Part shown: positions 45,382 to 53,712 of the stretch, piece by piece | Layout of the letters: every line of letters starts with the position of its first letter | How positions within the stretch are numbered: position 1 is the first letter of the stretch | Assembly: GCA_963701445.1 (NCBI GenBank) | Contig: CAVPAM010000031.1 | Coordinates: 1-64,000 of the forward strand | Length of the DNA stretch: 64,000 nt | Direction of reading: 5' to 3' | Source of the DNA: CAKZLS01 sp963701445 | Lineage (GTDB): Bacteria; Pseudomonadota; Alphaproteobacteria; Rhodospirillales; Defluviicoccaceae | Position numbers and translations under genes: made by a program | Notes under the pieces: generated by a model | Database searches by the model: none | What the model saw: only the letters and a program-made list of their open reading frames with translations | What the model was told of the DNA's origin: nothing

Positions 45382-45936
45382 ATGGACCGCGAGCGAATAG
45401 AAGGCTTTGGATATCTGGCGGCGTTCGCCGCGTGCATCCCGGCGGCCAACTGGCTGATCGGCAACGTCGGAACCACCTGCGTTCCCGACGGGCCGTGCCT
45501 GATCCCCGTCGCTCCCGGGATCACGGCGCCGAGCGGCGTGGCGATGATCGGTCTCGCTCTGGTGCTTCGCGACCTGGTGCAGCGCCGGCTCGGCCTGCGG
45601 TGGGCGCTTGGCGCCATCTTCGCCGGCGCGTTCCTCTCCATGTTCGTGGCGCCGCCCGCCCTCGTGGTCGCGTCCGGCGCGGCGTTTCTGCTGTCGGAAC
45701 TCGCGGATTGCGCCGTCTACACGCCGCTGCAACGCCGCCGCCTGATGATCGCCGTGCTCGCGAGCAGCGCCGTCGGGCTGGTGATCGACAGCGCCGTCTT
45801 TCTCTACCTCGCCTTCGGAAACCTGACCTATTTCGAGGGTCAGGTGATCGGCAAGGCCTGGATGGTCCTGATCGCCATGCCGGTCATCTGGTGGCTGCGC
45901 GAGCGCGACCGCCGCCTCGGCATCCAGGCGGCATAG
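45382..45936 (+). CDS. VUT-family queuosine-precursor transporter
   Basis: 184 residues, six predicted membrane segments. AACIPAANWLIGN, a central GLALVLRDLVQRRLGL and SELADCAVYTPLQRR are the YhhQ/VUT pattern. E. coli YhhQ imports preQ0 and preQ1. Its place 65 bases after queC supports salvage or exchange of the same intermediate. Confidence 0.85.
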   Translation: MDRERIEGFGYLAAFAACIPAANWLIGNVGTTCVPDGPCLIPVAPGITAPSGVAMIGLALVLRDLVQRRLGLRWALGAIFAGAFLSMFVAPPALVVASGAAFLLSELADCAVYTPLQRRRLMIAVLASSAVGLVIDSAVFLYLAFGNLTYFEGQVIGKAWMVLIAMPVIWWLRERDRRLGIQAA

Positions 45937-45957
45937 GGCGAAGGCCGTCACGTCCCG

Positions 45958-46522
45958 TCAGTCCGACCGCAAAAAGGCGACCCGCGCCGCTCCATAGGTT
46001 CGCTCGTCCAGCGGGGTGAACCCCGGAGGCGGGCTGAAGGCTTCCTTGGCCGCCACCTCGACCACGCACACGGCGTCCCGTTCGATCCACCCTTTCGACC
46101 TCAGGGCCAGCAGCGCCGGAACGGCCAATCCCGAGTCGTAGGGAGGATCGAGAAAGGCGAGCGATACCGGGCGCCCTGGCGGTCCTTGGAGGACCGGAAA
46201 GCCGGGCCGCGTCGAGTCTCAGGAGCACGGCCGCGTGGACCTCGTTCAGGGTCGCCGCGTTTCGCTGGATCCCCCTCAGCGCCAGGGGATCGCGGTCGAC
46301 GAACACCGCCAGCGCGGCGCCCCGCGAGAGCGCCTCCAACCCGTAGGCGCCGGTTCCCGCGAAGATATCGAAGACCACCGCGTCCTCGAACGCCGGACAG
46401 TCCGGGTTGTGCGCGAGGATGTTGAAAACCGCCTCGCGCACCCGGTCCGCCGTCGGCCGAAGCCCGGCGCCGTGGGGAACGCGGAGGGGCCGCCCCCGGT
46501 GCTTGCCGGCGATGATCCTCAT
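45958..46522 (-). CDS. rsmD: 16S rRNA (G966-N2) methyltransferase (apparent +1 frameshift)
   Basis: About 188 residues when repaired. Start MRIIAGKHRGRPLRVP, PTADRVREAVFNIL, SAM motif VVFDIFAGTGAYGLEALSRGA, then a frame break at a three-base homopolymer (46198-46200). One base less continues into VSLAFLDPPYDSGLAVPAL, the NPPY-type catalytic motif, and ends FLRSD at 45958. ATG overlaps the stop of the upstream pseudouridine synthase gene, so both are coupled. Confidence 0.88.
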
Positions 46523-47274
46523 TTGCGGAATTTATGGACGCTGTTTCCGAGTTGCTCCCGGAGCGCCTTCCTCGGCACCTCGGAGACCTCTCCGCGCGCC
46601 AGGCTTCCGAGCTGAAACGGACCGTAGGAGGTGCGGATCAGCCGGTTGACCGTGAGGCCCAGATGCTCCAGGACCTTGCGGATCTCCCGGTTCTTGCCCT
46701 CCTTGAGGGCCATGGTCAGCCAGATGTTGGAACCCTGGCTCTTGTCGAGCGCCGCGTCGATGGGACCGTAGGCGACGCCGTCGATCTTGATCCCCTTTCG
46801 CAGGCTGTCCAGACGCTCCTGTTCGATCGTGCCGAAGGCGCGCACCCGGTAGCGCCGGGTCCAGCCGCTCGCCGGCCGCTCCATGTGCCCCGCCAGTTCT
46901 CCGTCGTTGGTGAGCAGCAGAAGGCCCTCCGAGCCGAGATCGAGACGCCCCACCGAGATCACCCGGCCCAGCTCCTTGGGAATGCGCTGGAACACGGTCG
47001 GCCGATTCTGAGGGTCGGCGTGGGTGGTCACCAGCCCGCGCGGCTTGTGGTAGCGCCACACCCGCGCGTAGGGCTTCTCGGGCAGGGCCGATCCGTCGAC
47101 GACGATGACATCGGCGTCGGATACCGCGAGGGCGGGGGTCTCGATGGTCTTGCCGTTGACCTTGACGCGGCGGTCCTCGATCCAGCGTTCCGCCTCGCGG
47201 CGGGAACAGAGGCCGCTGCGGGCGATGACCTTGGCGATCCGTTCGCCGGCGGCCTCGGGTTCGAGTGTTTTCAT
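46519..47274 (-). CDS. RluB/RsuA-type rRNA pseudouridine synthase
   Basis: 251 residues from ATG 47274. N-terminal S4 RNA-binding domain (ERIAKVIARSGLCSRREAERWI), then catalytic SVGRLDLGSEGLLLLTNDG (Asp nucleophile) and KEGKNREIRKVLEHLGL near the end. Isomerises a uridine in 23S or 16S rRNA; the exact target (RluB versus RluE/RsuA) cannot be fixed. The longer frame upstream is antisense to tadA and not used. Shares a short divergent promoter with tadA. Confidence 0.88.
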   Translation of the reverse strand: MKTLEPEAAGERIAKVIARSGLCSRREAERWIEDRRVKVNGKTIETPALAVSDADVIVVDGSALPEKPYARVWRYHKPRGLVTTHADPQNRPTVFQRIPKELGRVISVGRLDLGSEGLLLLTNDGELAGHMERPASGWTRRYRVRAFGTIEQERLDSLRKGIKIDGVAYGPIDAALDKSQGSNIWLTMALKEGKNREIRKVLEHLGLTVNRLIRTSYGPFQLGSLARGEVSEVPRKALREQLGNSVHKFRK

Positions 47275-47340
47275 GATGCGCTTTCCGCTCGGGCTCTGAT
47301 ACCAATGACCGTTCATATAAACCCTGGCTCGACGGCATAC

Positions 47341-47796
47341 ATGACAAATAAGCGGTCCTTCATGCGCATGGCGCTGATCGAGGCGGAAAAGGCGGGCGGC
47401 CGGGGCGAGGTGCCGGTGGGCGCGGTGCTCGTCGACGGCGCCACCGGCGAGGCGGTGGCCGCGTCCGGCAACCGGGTCGAGGAGCGGGGCGACCCCACCG
47501 CCCACGCCGAGATGCTGGTCATCCGCGAGGCCTGCGCCAAGGCGGGCGCGGCGCGCCTGCCCGGCTGCGATCTGTATGTCACCCTGGAACCGTGCGCCAT
47601 GTGCGCGGCCGCCCTGTCCTTCGCCCGCATCCGGCGCCTGTACTTCGGCGCCTACGACGCCAAGGGCGGCGCGGTGGAGCATGGCCCCCGGTTCTTCGAG
47701 CTTGCCACCTGCCACCACCGCCCGGAGATCTACGGCGGCGTCGGGGAAACCGAGGCCGCCGCGCTGCTTCGGGCGTTCTTCCAAGCCAAGCGGTGA
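47341..47796 (+). CDS. tadA: tRNA-specific adenosine deaminase
   Basis: 151 residues. Makes inosine at the wobble position of tRNA-Arg(ACG). Zinc/catalytic motif PTAHAEMLVIREA near 55 (His and the catalytic Glu) and PCAMCAAALSFARI near 83 (two Cys). EVPVGAVLVDG at the start is standard. Length and motifs are complete. Confidence 0.92.
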   Translation: MTNKRSFMRMALIEAEKAGGRGEVPVGAVLVDGATGEAVAASGNRVEERGDPTAHAEMLVIREACAKAGAARLPGCDLYVTLEPCAMCAAALSFARIRRLYFGAYDAKGGAVEHGPRFFELATCHHRPEIYGGVGETEAAALLRAFFQAKR

Positions 47797-47830
47797 CCGG
47801 CGGCGGCGCGCCCCCTGCAACCGGAGACAT

Positions 47831-47849
47831 GGGGGGTGGGGGGGGGGTG
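47831..47849 (+). repeat. Poly-G tract
   Basis: Six G, one T, ten G, then TG, between the convergent ends of tadA and the LysE gene. Its length may be unreliable in sequence data. It lies outside any gene. Confidence 0.8.
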
Positions 47850-47920
47850 TAACGCGTTTTTCGCAAAACAACCCCATGCACAGTAGAATTCCGGTCGTGG
47901 AGGGCTTTCTTTCCCCGTTT

Positions 47921-48514
47921 TCAGGGGACGATCACCGGGTACAGCGAGGCGACCAGCAGCACCGCCATGACGATGTTGAAGGCGCGGAGCCGAGTTGGAT
48001 TGGTGAGCAGCCGGCGCATCTGCTGGCCGAGGACGGTCCACGAGCTGACCGACGGCAGGTTGACGGCGCCGAACACCAGGGCGACGAGGGCGATGGCGCC
48101 GAGGCTCTGTGACGGCGCATAGACGCTCACCGCCGTCAGCGCCATGGCCCAGGCTTTCGGGTTCACCCATTGAAACAGCGCCGCCTGCGTGAAGGTCATG
48201 GGGGTGCCGGCCCGCTTGGCCTCGCTCGGCGGCGCGGCGGTGGCGATCTTCCAGGCCAGATAGAGCATGTAGCCGACGCTGGCCACCCGCAGCACCGTGT
48301 AGCTCGCCGGATAGGCGTCGAACACCCGCGCCAGGCCGACGCCCACCAGCCCGACCATGAACACGAACCCCAGCCCCACGCCGAGCATGTGCGGGATGGT
48401 CCGGCGAAACCCGAAGTTCGCCCCCGACGCCATCAGCATCAGATTGTTGGGCCCCGGCGTGATCGACGTGACGAAGGCGAAGGCCACGAGCGCGGTGAGA
48501 ACATCGTATGTCAT
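47921..48514 (-). CDS. LysE-family amino-acid exporter
   Basis: 197 residues, six membrane segments. AFVTSITPGPNNLMLMASGANFG at the start is the LysE/RhtB signature, followed by GVGLGFVFMVGLVGVGLA and LFQWVNPKAWAMAL. Exports an amino acid or related molecule. Divergent from an Lrp/AsnC regulator, the classic regulator-exporter pairing. Confidence 0.88.
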   Translation of the reverse strand: MTYDVLTALVAFAFVTSITPGPNNLMLMASGANFGFRRTIPHMLGVGLGFVFMVGLVGVGLARVFDAYPASYTVLRVASVGYMLYLAWKIATAAPPSEAKRAGTPMTFTQAALFQWVNPKAWAMALTAVSVYAPSQSLGAIALVALVFGAVNLPSVSSWTVLGQQMRRLLTNPTRLRAFNIVMAVLLVASLYPVIVP

Positions 48515-48586
48515 GGCGCAATGATGGACGAAACCGCGCCGTATTTGGTTGCGTTCTTCGCCGAAATCGTATGAAAATCACAACGA
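48515..48586. promoter_or_regulatory. Divergent promoter region of exporter and Lrp-type regulator
   Basis: 72 bases between the two start codons. Short A/T patches (TATTTGG, ATCGTATGAAAATCA) suit Lrp-type binding and overlapping promoters. Exact sites cannot be set. Confidence 0.4.
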
Positions 48587-49039
48587 ATGACGAAAATCGA
48601 CGCCATAAACGAGAAGATATTGCGGGTGCTGACGGGCGACGGCCGCATCAGCAATACGGAGCTGGCCGAACGCGTCGGCCTGTCGCCGTCGGCGTGCCTC
48701 CGCCGCGTCCAGGAGCTGGAGCGCGCCGGTATCATCAAGGGCTACCGCGCCATCCTCGACCGCGCCTCCCTCGGCGCCGGGTTCACCGCCTATGTGGCGG
48801 TGGGCCTGTCGGACCACACCAAGGCGTCGCAGGAAGCCTTCGAGCGCTCCATCTCGCGCTCCCCGGAGGTGCGGGAATGCCACAACATCACCGGCGCCAT
48901 CGAATACCTGCTCCGCGTCGAGGCCGCCGACCTGGCCGCCTACAAGATCTTCCACACCGACGTCCTCGGCACCCTCCCCCAGGTCCACTCCATCACCACC
49001 TACGTGGTCATGGATTCGCCGAAGGACGAGCGGGCGTGA
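48587..49039 (+). CDS. Lrp/AsnC-family transcriptional regulator
   Basis: 150 residues. N-terminal winged HTH (INEKILRVLTGDGRISNTELAERVGLSPSACLRRVQ) and C-terminal RAM ligand-sensing domain (ECHNITGAIEYLLRVEAADLAAYK, then HSITTYVVM). Expected to respond to an amino acid and control the divergent LysE-type exporter. Confidence 0.92.
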   Translation: MTKIDAINEKILRVLTGDGRISNTELAERVGLSPSACLRRVQELERAGIIKGYRAILDRASLGAGFTAYVAVGLSDHTKASQEAFERSISRSPEVRECHNITGAIEYLLRVEAADLAAYKIFHTDVLGTLPQVHSITTYVVMDSPKDERA

Positions 49040-49068
49040 GGTTACCCGGCGCCTTTCGACAAGTGTAG

Positions 49069-49095
49069 CCCCCTTGCCGAGATCCGGGCAGGGGG
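49069..49095 (+). terminator. Hairpin after the Lrp-type gene
   Basis: CCCCCTTGCC pairs imperfectly with GGGCAGGGGG around a short loop, about 30 bases after the stop. There is no U-run, so terminator function is uncertain. Confidence 0.4.
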
Positions 49096-49227
49096 AGAGC
49101 AAGCAACAATGCTAGACCGGCCCCCCATGGCGGAACGACCGCTCTCGGGCGGACTAGGTAAAGAGCGCTAGTGTTCCGGCCGAAACAAATGATTTCCATA
49201 GGGCAGGTTTGATGCGAGTTTGCCGGG

Positions 49228-50278
49228 ATGGGCAAGAAAGTGAAGATCAGCTGGCGCCGGGGATCGGGACAGGCTGGAGGCGTTGATCGCCATTGGCAAT
49301 ACTCCGCAGAAGCATGTCCGGCGCGCCTGGATAGTTTTGCTCGCTGGTGACGGGTCGGCACCGATGAGATCGAGCGCCGGTTGGGTCAGCAAGCCGACCA
49401 TTCGGCGCTGGCGATCTCGCAATGTCGAGGCGGATCGAGGGTCTGTGCGCGACAAGACGCGCCCGCCAGGCAAGCCGCCGCGGGCGACGGAGGTTGTCAA
49501 TCGGGTGCTTGAGAAAACGATGACGCAGACGCCGCCGGGCGCCACCCACTGGAGTTTGCGAACGATGGCCACGGCGGTGGGCATCGCACCGTCGAGCGTT
49601 CAGGCGATCTGGAAGGCCCATGGGCTGAAGCCGCACCTGGTCGATACATTCAAGCTGTCCAACGACCCGCGGTTCGCCGAGAAGGTCGAAGACGTGGTCG
49701 GCCTCTATCTCAACCCGCCGGAGCGCGCCATCGTTCTTTCGGTGGACGAGAAGTCCCAGATCCAAGCGCTCGATCGGACCCAGCCGGGACTGCCGATGAA
49801 GAAGGGACGGGCCGGAACCATGACCCACGATTACAAGCGTCACGGCACCACCACCCTGTTCGCCGCGCTCGACGTGCTCGACGGCCGGGTGATCGGTCAA
49901 TGCATGGACAAGCATCGCCACCAGGAATTCATCCGCTTCCTCAACAAGATCAACCGCCAGGTCTTGCCAAACCTCGATGTTCATCTGATCGCCGACAACT
50001 ACGCCACCCACAAGCATCCCAAGGTCAAGGCCTGGCTCGCCCGCCATCCCCGCTTCCTCTATCGTTTCCGACCTCGGTGGCCACCTGGACCCGCGTAAGG
50101 TGAAGGGAAAGCGATGTCGCGGTGTTTGTCGCGCTCGAAACGGGCGATCAACGACTATCTCGAGATCCACAACGCCGACCCCAAGCCCTTCGTCTGGACC
50201 GCTTCCGCCAGCGCCATCCTCGAAAAGGTCAACCGTGGGAAACAAGCGTTGGAAGCAAGAGAGCCGGAGTTTGGATAG
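49228..50278 (+). pseudogene. Decayed IS630-family transposase
   Basis: Recognisable pieces in order: LEALIAIGNTPQKHVRRAW, RDKTRPPGKPP, TFKLSNDPRFAEKVEDVVGLY, the DDE-start VLSVDEKSQIQALDRTQPG, LIADNYATHKHPKVKAW, and after a gap INDYLEIHNADPKPFVWTASASAILEKV. There are at least two compensating frame changes before residue 60, a break at about 50060-50140 and a missing stretch (about 35 residues holding the last catalytic Glu). It is a different IS630 lineage from the one at 13.5 kb. End repeats are not clear. Confidence 0.8.
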
Positions 50279-50433
50279 TGTTTTGAGCCATAACTGCCAT
50301 CCTTCGCCAGCGTCACGTAGGCGCTGGCGTTCGCCGGCAACGTCTGGACCGGCGCCTCGAATGCGTCGGTTTTGTATTTGCTGACGCAACCGGATAATAT
50401 CATGGCAAGCAATAAGACGACTGAAAGTTTCAA
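50265..50433 (-). pseudogene. Lipoprotein gene fragment interrupted by IS630 debris
   Basis: GGAGGAAAAA precedes a TTG start at 50433, followed by a lipoprotein signal (LKLSVVLLLAMILSGCVS, lipobox LSGC) and about 35 residues including SAYVTLAKDGSYGSKHYPNSG, similar to DUF4823-type lipoproteins. The frame then enters the IS630 remnant, so the C-terminal part is lost. The family call is tentative. Confidence 0.5.
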
Positions 50434-50793
50434 TTTTTCCTCCAAGCCCGCGCCGCCACACGAGACCCCGCTCTCTGTGCGCGAATAGGAGTTCGCATTG
50501 TAGCGGACCAGAAATGTCCGCAAGTCGTTAACCCGGATCTCGAGAAAACCGGGAGTTCCCTGTTCGCCGGCGAGAGCCTTCCGGTCAAAGGCCTTGCCGC
50601 CCACGTCAGGTCATGCGGCATGGGGAGAACGCTTCGTATCACGCATGATCTTCGCGGAATGAGTGACGGCGCCTGCCGATGTGGATAGTGCGGCCTCCGA
50701 CCAGATCCTCACCTCCATGGGCCAAGCGGGGTCAAGAGCTAACTGGTCTTCGGCTCCGACGATCTCGATTTTGGTCCCGACCTGAAGATCAGC

Positions 50794-51005
50794 GTCGTCG
50801 CGCATGGAAGGCCGGCGTATGGGGCCTATCCCGAGATGCAAGTCCTGGTGGATGGAGCGCTGGTGGGGGCGGCGGTGGTGACCGCCGAGGCCGTCGCCTA
50901 CGACTTCGAAGTGGCCGGCCTGGATGCGGCTTCGACCCTGGAGGTGCGCTTCGCCAACGACGCGTACGACGGAGACAGCGGCATCGATCGCAACCTGTAC
51001 GTGGA
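50794..51005 (+). repeat. Direct repeat copy 1 (CBM60-like module)
   Basis: 212 bases repeated at 51178-51389, spacing 384 bases, about five mismatches by eye. The near-identity at synonymous sites indicates a recent duplication or gene conversion. Confidence 0.85.
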
Positions 51006-51177
51006 AGCGGTCACGAAGACGGTGGATGGTGTCGCCGAGCCGATGCCCGTCGGCTTGGCGACCTACGCGCGGGACGATGGCAATACCATGCCTGGGCAGA
51101 ACAAACTCTACTGGCAGGGCGAGCTCGTTTTCGATCTCACGCCGCCGGAGCCGATCCCGGATCCCGACCTGATCAGC

Positions 51178-51389
51178 GTCGTCGCGCGTGGAAGGCCGGC
51201 GTATGGGGCCTATCCCGAGATGCAAGTTCTGGTGGATGGAGCGCTGGTGGGGGCGGCGGTGGTGACCGCCGAGGCCGTCCCCTACGACTTCGAAGTCGCC
51301 GGCCTGGATGCGGCTTCGACCCTGGAGGTGCGCTTCGCCAACGACGCGTACGACAGAGACAGCGGCATCGATCGCAACCTGTACGTGGA
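51178..51389 (+). repeat. Direct repeat copy 2 (CBM60-like module)
   Basis: Second copy of the 212-base repeat; see copy 1 at 50794-51005. The following linkers of the two modules differ more strongly. Confidence 0.85.
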
Positions 51390-51546
51390 GAGCGTGGACA
51401 CGCGGGTGGACGGCGTGAGCGAGGATCTCGACATCGCGTCGGCGATCTACGAGCGGGACCAGCCCGCGCTGGCGGATATCCCGGGCCAGAACGAACTCTG
51501 GTGGCAGGGCGAACTCGCCTTCGATCTCGACGCACTGCTGGTTTGA

Positions 51547-52030
51547 GCGTTGATGCATGGAGGCGCCGGCGCGGGGGCGCACCGCTTCCGCATCACCTTC
51601 GCCGGTCTCGGCGACGAGCTCTTGGACGAGCTTGGGTCCGACGACTTGATTGTTCAAAGGGGGGAAACTGTCCTTATGGTCAGGGTCGGTTTTTTGCTCT
51701 TGGTGCCGGTGTTTTTCTTCTCCGTTCCTCGGCCGGCACCGATAAGAGTTGGGACCTAAAATCGACCCTGGCCGCCAGTTTTCACAAGGGCCGGAACCAT
51801 TGAGATGGGGCGGTGCTTCGGCATCGCCTTTTCTTTCGCCCATGCATGCATCGGATTACTCGCCGGAGTTGTGTGTTTGCAATGACCTTGTGACAGACGC
51901 CAACTTCGGCGTCACCAACGTCTAATTATACTCAATTGTTGACGTCTGATTCAGAACACAATCGTCCAAGCGCGTGAACTTCAAGTTATCAAATATGATA
52001 ACCGCCGTCAACGTCCACGCGGTGCGGGAG
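51547..52030. other. Gene-poor stretch with remnants
   Basis: About 480 bases with no credible gene. It drops to lower GC after 51880 and holds a small hairpin GACGCC-AACTTC-GGCGTC near 51897-51914 and the repeated GACGTCTG/ACGTCTAA motif. It separates the accessory debris from the purD-mutL core region and may be the scar of an older insertion. Confidence 0.4.
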
Positions 52031-52348
52031 CTACTTGTGCCCGCTGATGTAGGCGTGGAGCGGCTTGGTTTCCTCGTAGGTTTTCATCTGGTCTTCGGTG
52101 GCTTCGGTCTGGTGGAGTTTTTTCCATTCGGGGAAGGGCATGCCGTAGACGATTTCGCGGGCCTCGGGCTCGGTCATCTGCAGGCCGCGTTCCTGGGCGG
52201 CGGCCATGTACCACTTGGACAGGCAGTTGCGGCAGAAGCCGGCCAGGTTCATCAGGTCGATGTTCTGCACGTCGGTGCGGCGTCGCAGATGCTCCACGAG
52301 GCCGCGAAAGGCGGCGGCTTCCAGTTCCAGACGCTGTTGGTCGTCCAT
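52031..52348 (-). CDS. DUF1244 family protein
   Basis: 105 residues. AAFRGLVEHLRRRTDVQNIDLMNLAGFCRNCLSKWY followed by REIVYGMPFPEWKKLHQTEA is the conserved DUF1244 sequence; the two cysteines (CRNC) may bind a metal. Function unknown. It follows purD by 24 bases. Confidence 0.88.
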   Translation of the reverse strand: MDDQQRLELEAAAFRGLVEHLRRRTDVQNIDLMNLAGFCRNCLSKWYMAAAQERGLQMTEPEAREIVYGMPFPEWKKLHQTEATEDQMKTYEETKPLHAYISGHK

Positions 52349-52372
52349 CGGTGTCTCCCTCTCCCGGTCCGT

Positions 52373-53645
52373 TCAGCGCCCGATGGCCCGCCAGCCGATG
52401 TCGCGGCGGCAGAAACCCTCGGGCCAGTCTATTAAATCGACCGCGCTGTACGCGCGTTTCTGCGCCTCGGCGACGGTGGGCGCGCGGGCGGTGACGCCGA
52501 GGACCCGTCCGCCGTCGGCGACGATGGCGCCGTTCCTGGCCTTGGTTCCGGCATGGAAGACGACCACGCCGTCGAGCGCGCCGGCCTTGTCGAGGGCGCG
52601 GATTTCCGAGCCCTTGGGGTAGTAGCCCGGATACCCCTGGGTCGCCATGACCACCAGCAACGCGGCGTCGTCGGACCACTTGAGCTTGATGTCGTCCATC
52701 CGTCCCTCGGCGCAGGCCACCAGCGCCTCCAGCAGATCGGATTCCAGGCGGAGGAGCAGCGGCTGGCATTCCGGATCGCCGAAGCGCGCGTTGTACTCGA
52801 GCAGCTTGGGGCCGTCGGCCGTGATCATCACCCCCGCGTACAACAGGCCCACGTAGGGGCGGCCCTCCGCCGCCATGGCCTCGATGGTCGGCGTGATCAT
52901 GCGGTCCATGATGAAATCGGCCATTTCGGGGGTGACGATGGGGGCCGGCGAATAGGCGCCCATGCCGCCGGTGTTGGGTCCCGCGTCGCCGTCGAAGGCG
53001 GGCTTGTGATCCTGGGCGGAGACCAGGGGCACGGCGCGGGTTCCGTTCACCAGCGCGAAAAAGCTGGCCTCTTCGCCCTCCAGGAACTCCTCGATCACCA
53101 CTTCCGCGCCGGCGTCGCCGAAGGCGCTCTCGATCATGATGTGGTCGACGGCGGCGAACGCCTCGTTATGGTTGTGGCAGACGATCACGCCCTTGCCGGC
53201 CGCGAGACCGTCGGCCTTGACGACGATGGGCGAGCCCTGGCGGTGGATGAATTCCTTGGCCGCGTCCGGTTCGTCGAACCGGCCGTAGGCGGCGGTCGGG
53301 ATGCCGCATCGCGCGCACAGGTCCTTCATGAAACCCTTGGAGCCCTCGATCTGGGCCGCCCGCGCGGTCGGGCCGAAGGCGAGGATCCCGGCGTCCTCGA
53401 GCCGGTCCACCAGACCGGCGGCCAGCGGCGCCTCGGGACCGACGACGACGAAGTCGATGGACTCCCGTTTCGCGTACGCGACCAGTCCGTTGACGTCCTC
53501 GGCGGCGATGTCGACGCATGTGGCCACGCTCGCGATCCCGGGGTTTCCCGGCGCACAGGACAAAGCCGTGCACAGAGGCGATTTCGCGATGGCCCAGCAG
53601 AGCGCATGTTCACGTCCACCCAGACCCGACGACCAGCACTTTCAT
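52373..53645 (-). CDS. purD: Phosphoribosylamine-glycine ligase (apparent +1 frameshift)
   Basis: About 424 residues when repaired. ATP-grasp enzyme of purine synthesis joining glycine to phosphoribosylamine. The start MKVLVVGSG lies in one frame (53645) and the rest, from SCAPGNPGIASVA on, in another. Deleting one G of the GGG near 53619-53621 gives SGGREHALCWAIAKSP and a complete protein. The ATP-grasp core is intact (SPIVVKADGLAAGKGVIV; GPNTGGMGAYSP; LEYNARFGDPECQ). Divergent from xseA. Confidence 0.93.
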
Positions 53646-53712
53646 AAGACTTCCCCTGACCACTGTGCGCGCTTGGCGGCGAGCACCAACTTGGTTCATA
53701 CTCATCCCGGCA

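Larger units (their letters stand above)
50743..51546 (+). pseudogene. Truncated protein of two CBM60-like repeats
   Basis: An open frame with no start codon between the in-frame stop at 50740-50742 and ATG 50836, ending at TGA 51546. Two beta-sandwich modules of about 128 residues each, with ISVVAHGRPAYGAYPEMQVLVDG, a VRFANDAYD acidic patch and DRNLYVE, like the Ca-dependent xylan-binding CBM60 family often found at ends of secreted RTX-type proteins. A longer N-terminal part is missing; translation from ATG 50836 would give only a fragment. Confidence 0.55.

Noticed and set aside
50794..51389. Possible CRISPR or tandem array
   Set aside because: Only two 212-base copies within one reading frame; these are protein-domain repeats, not short repeats with spacers.
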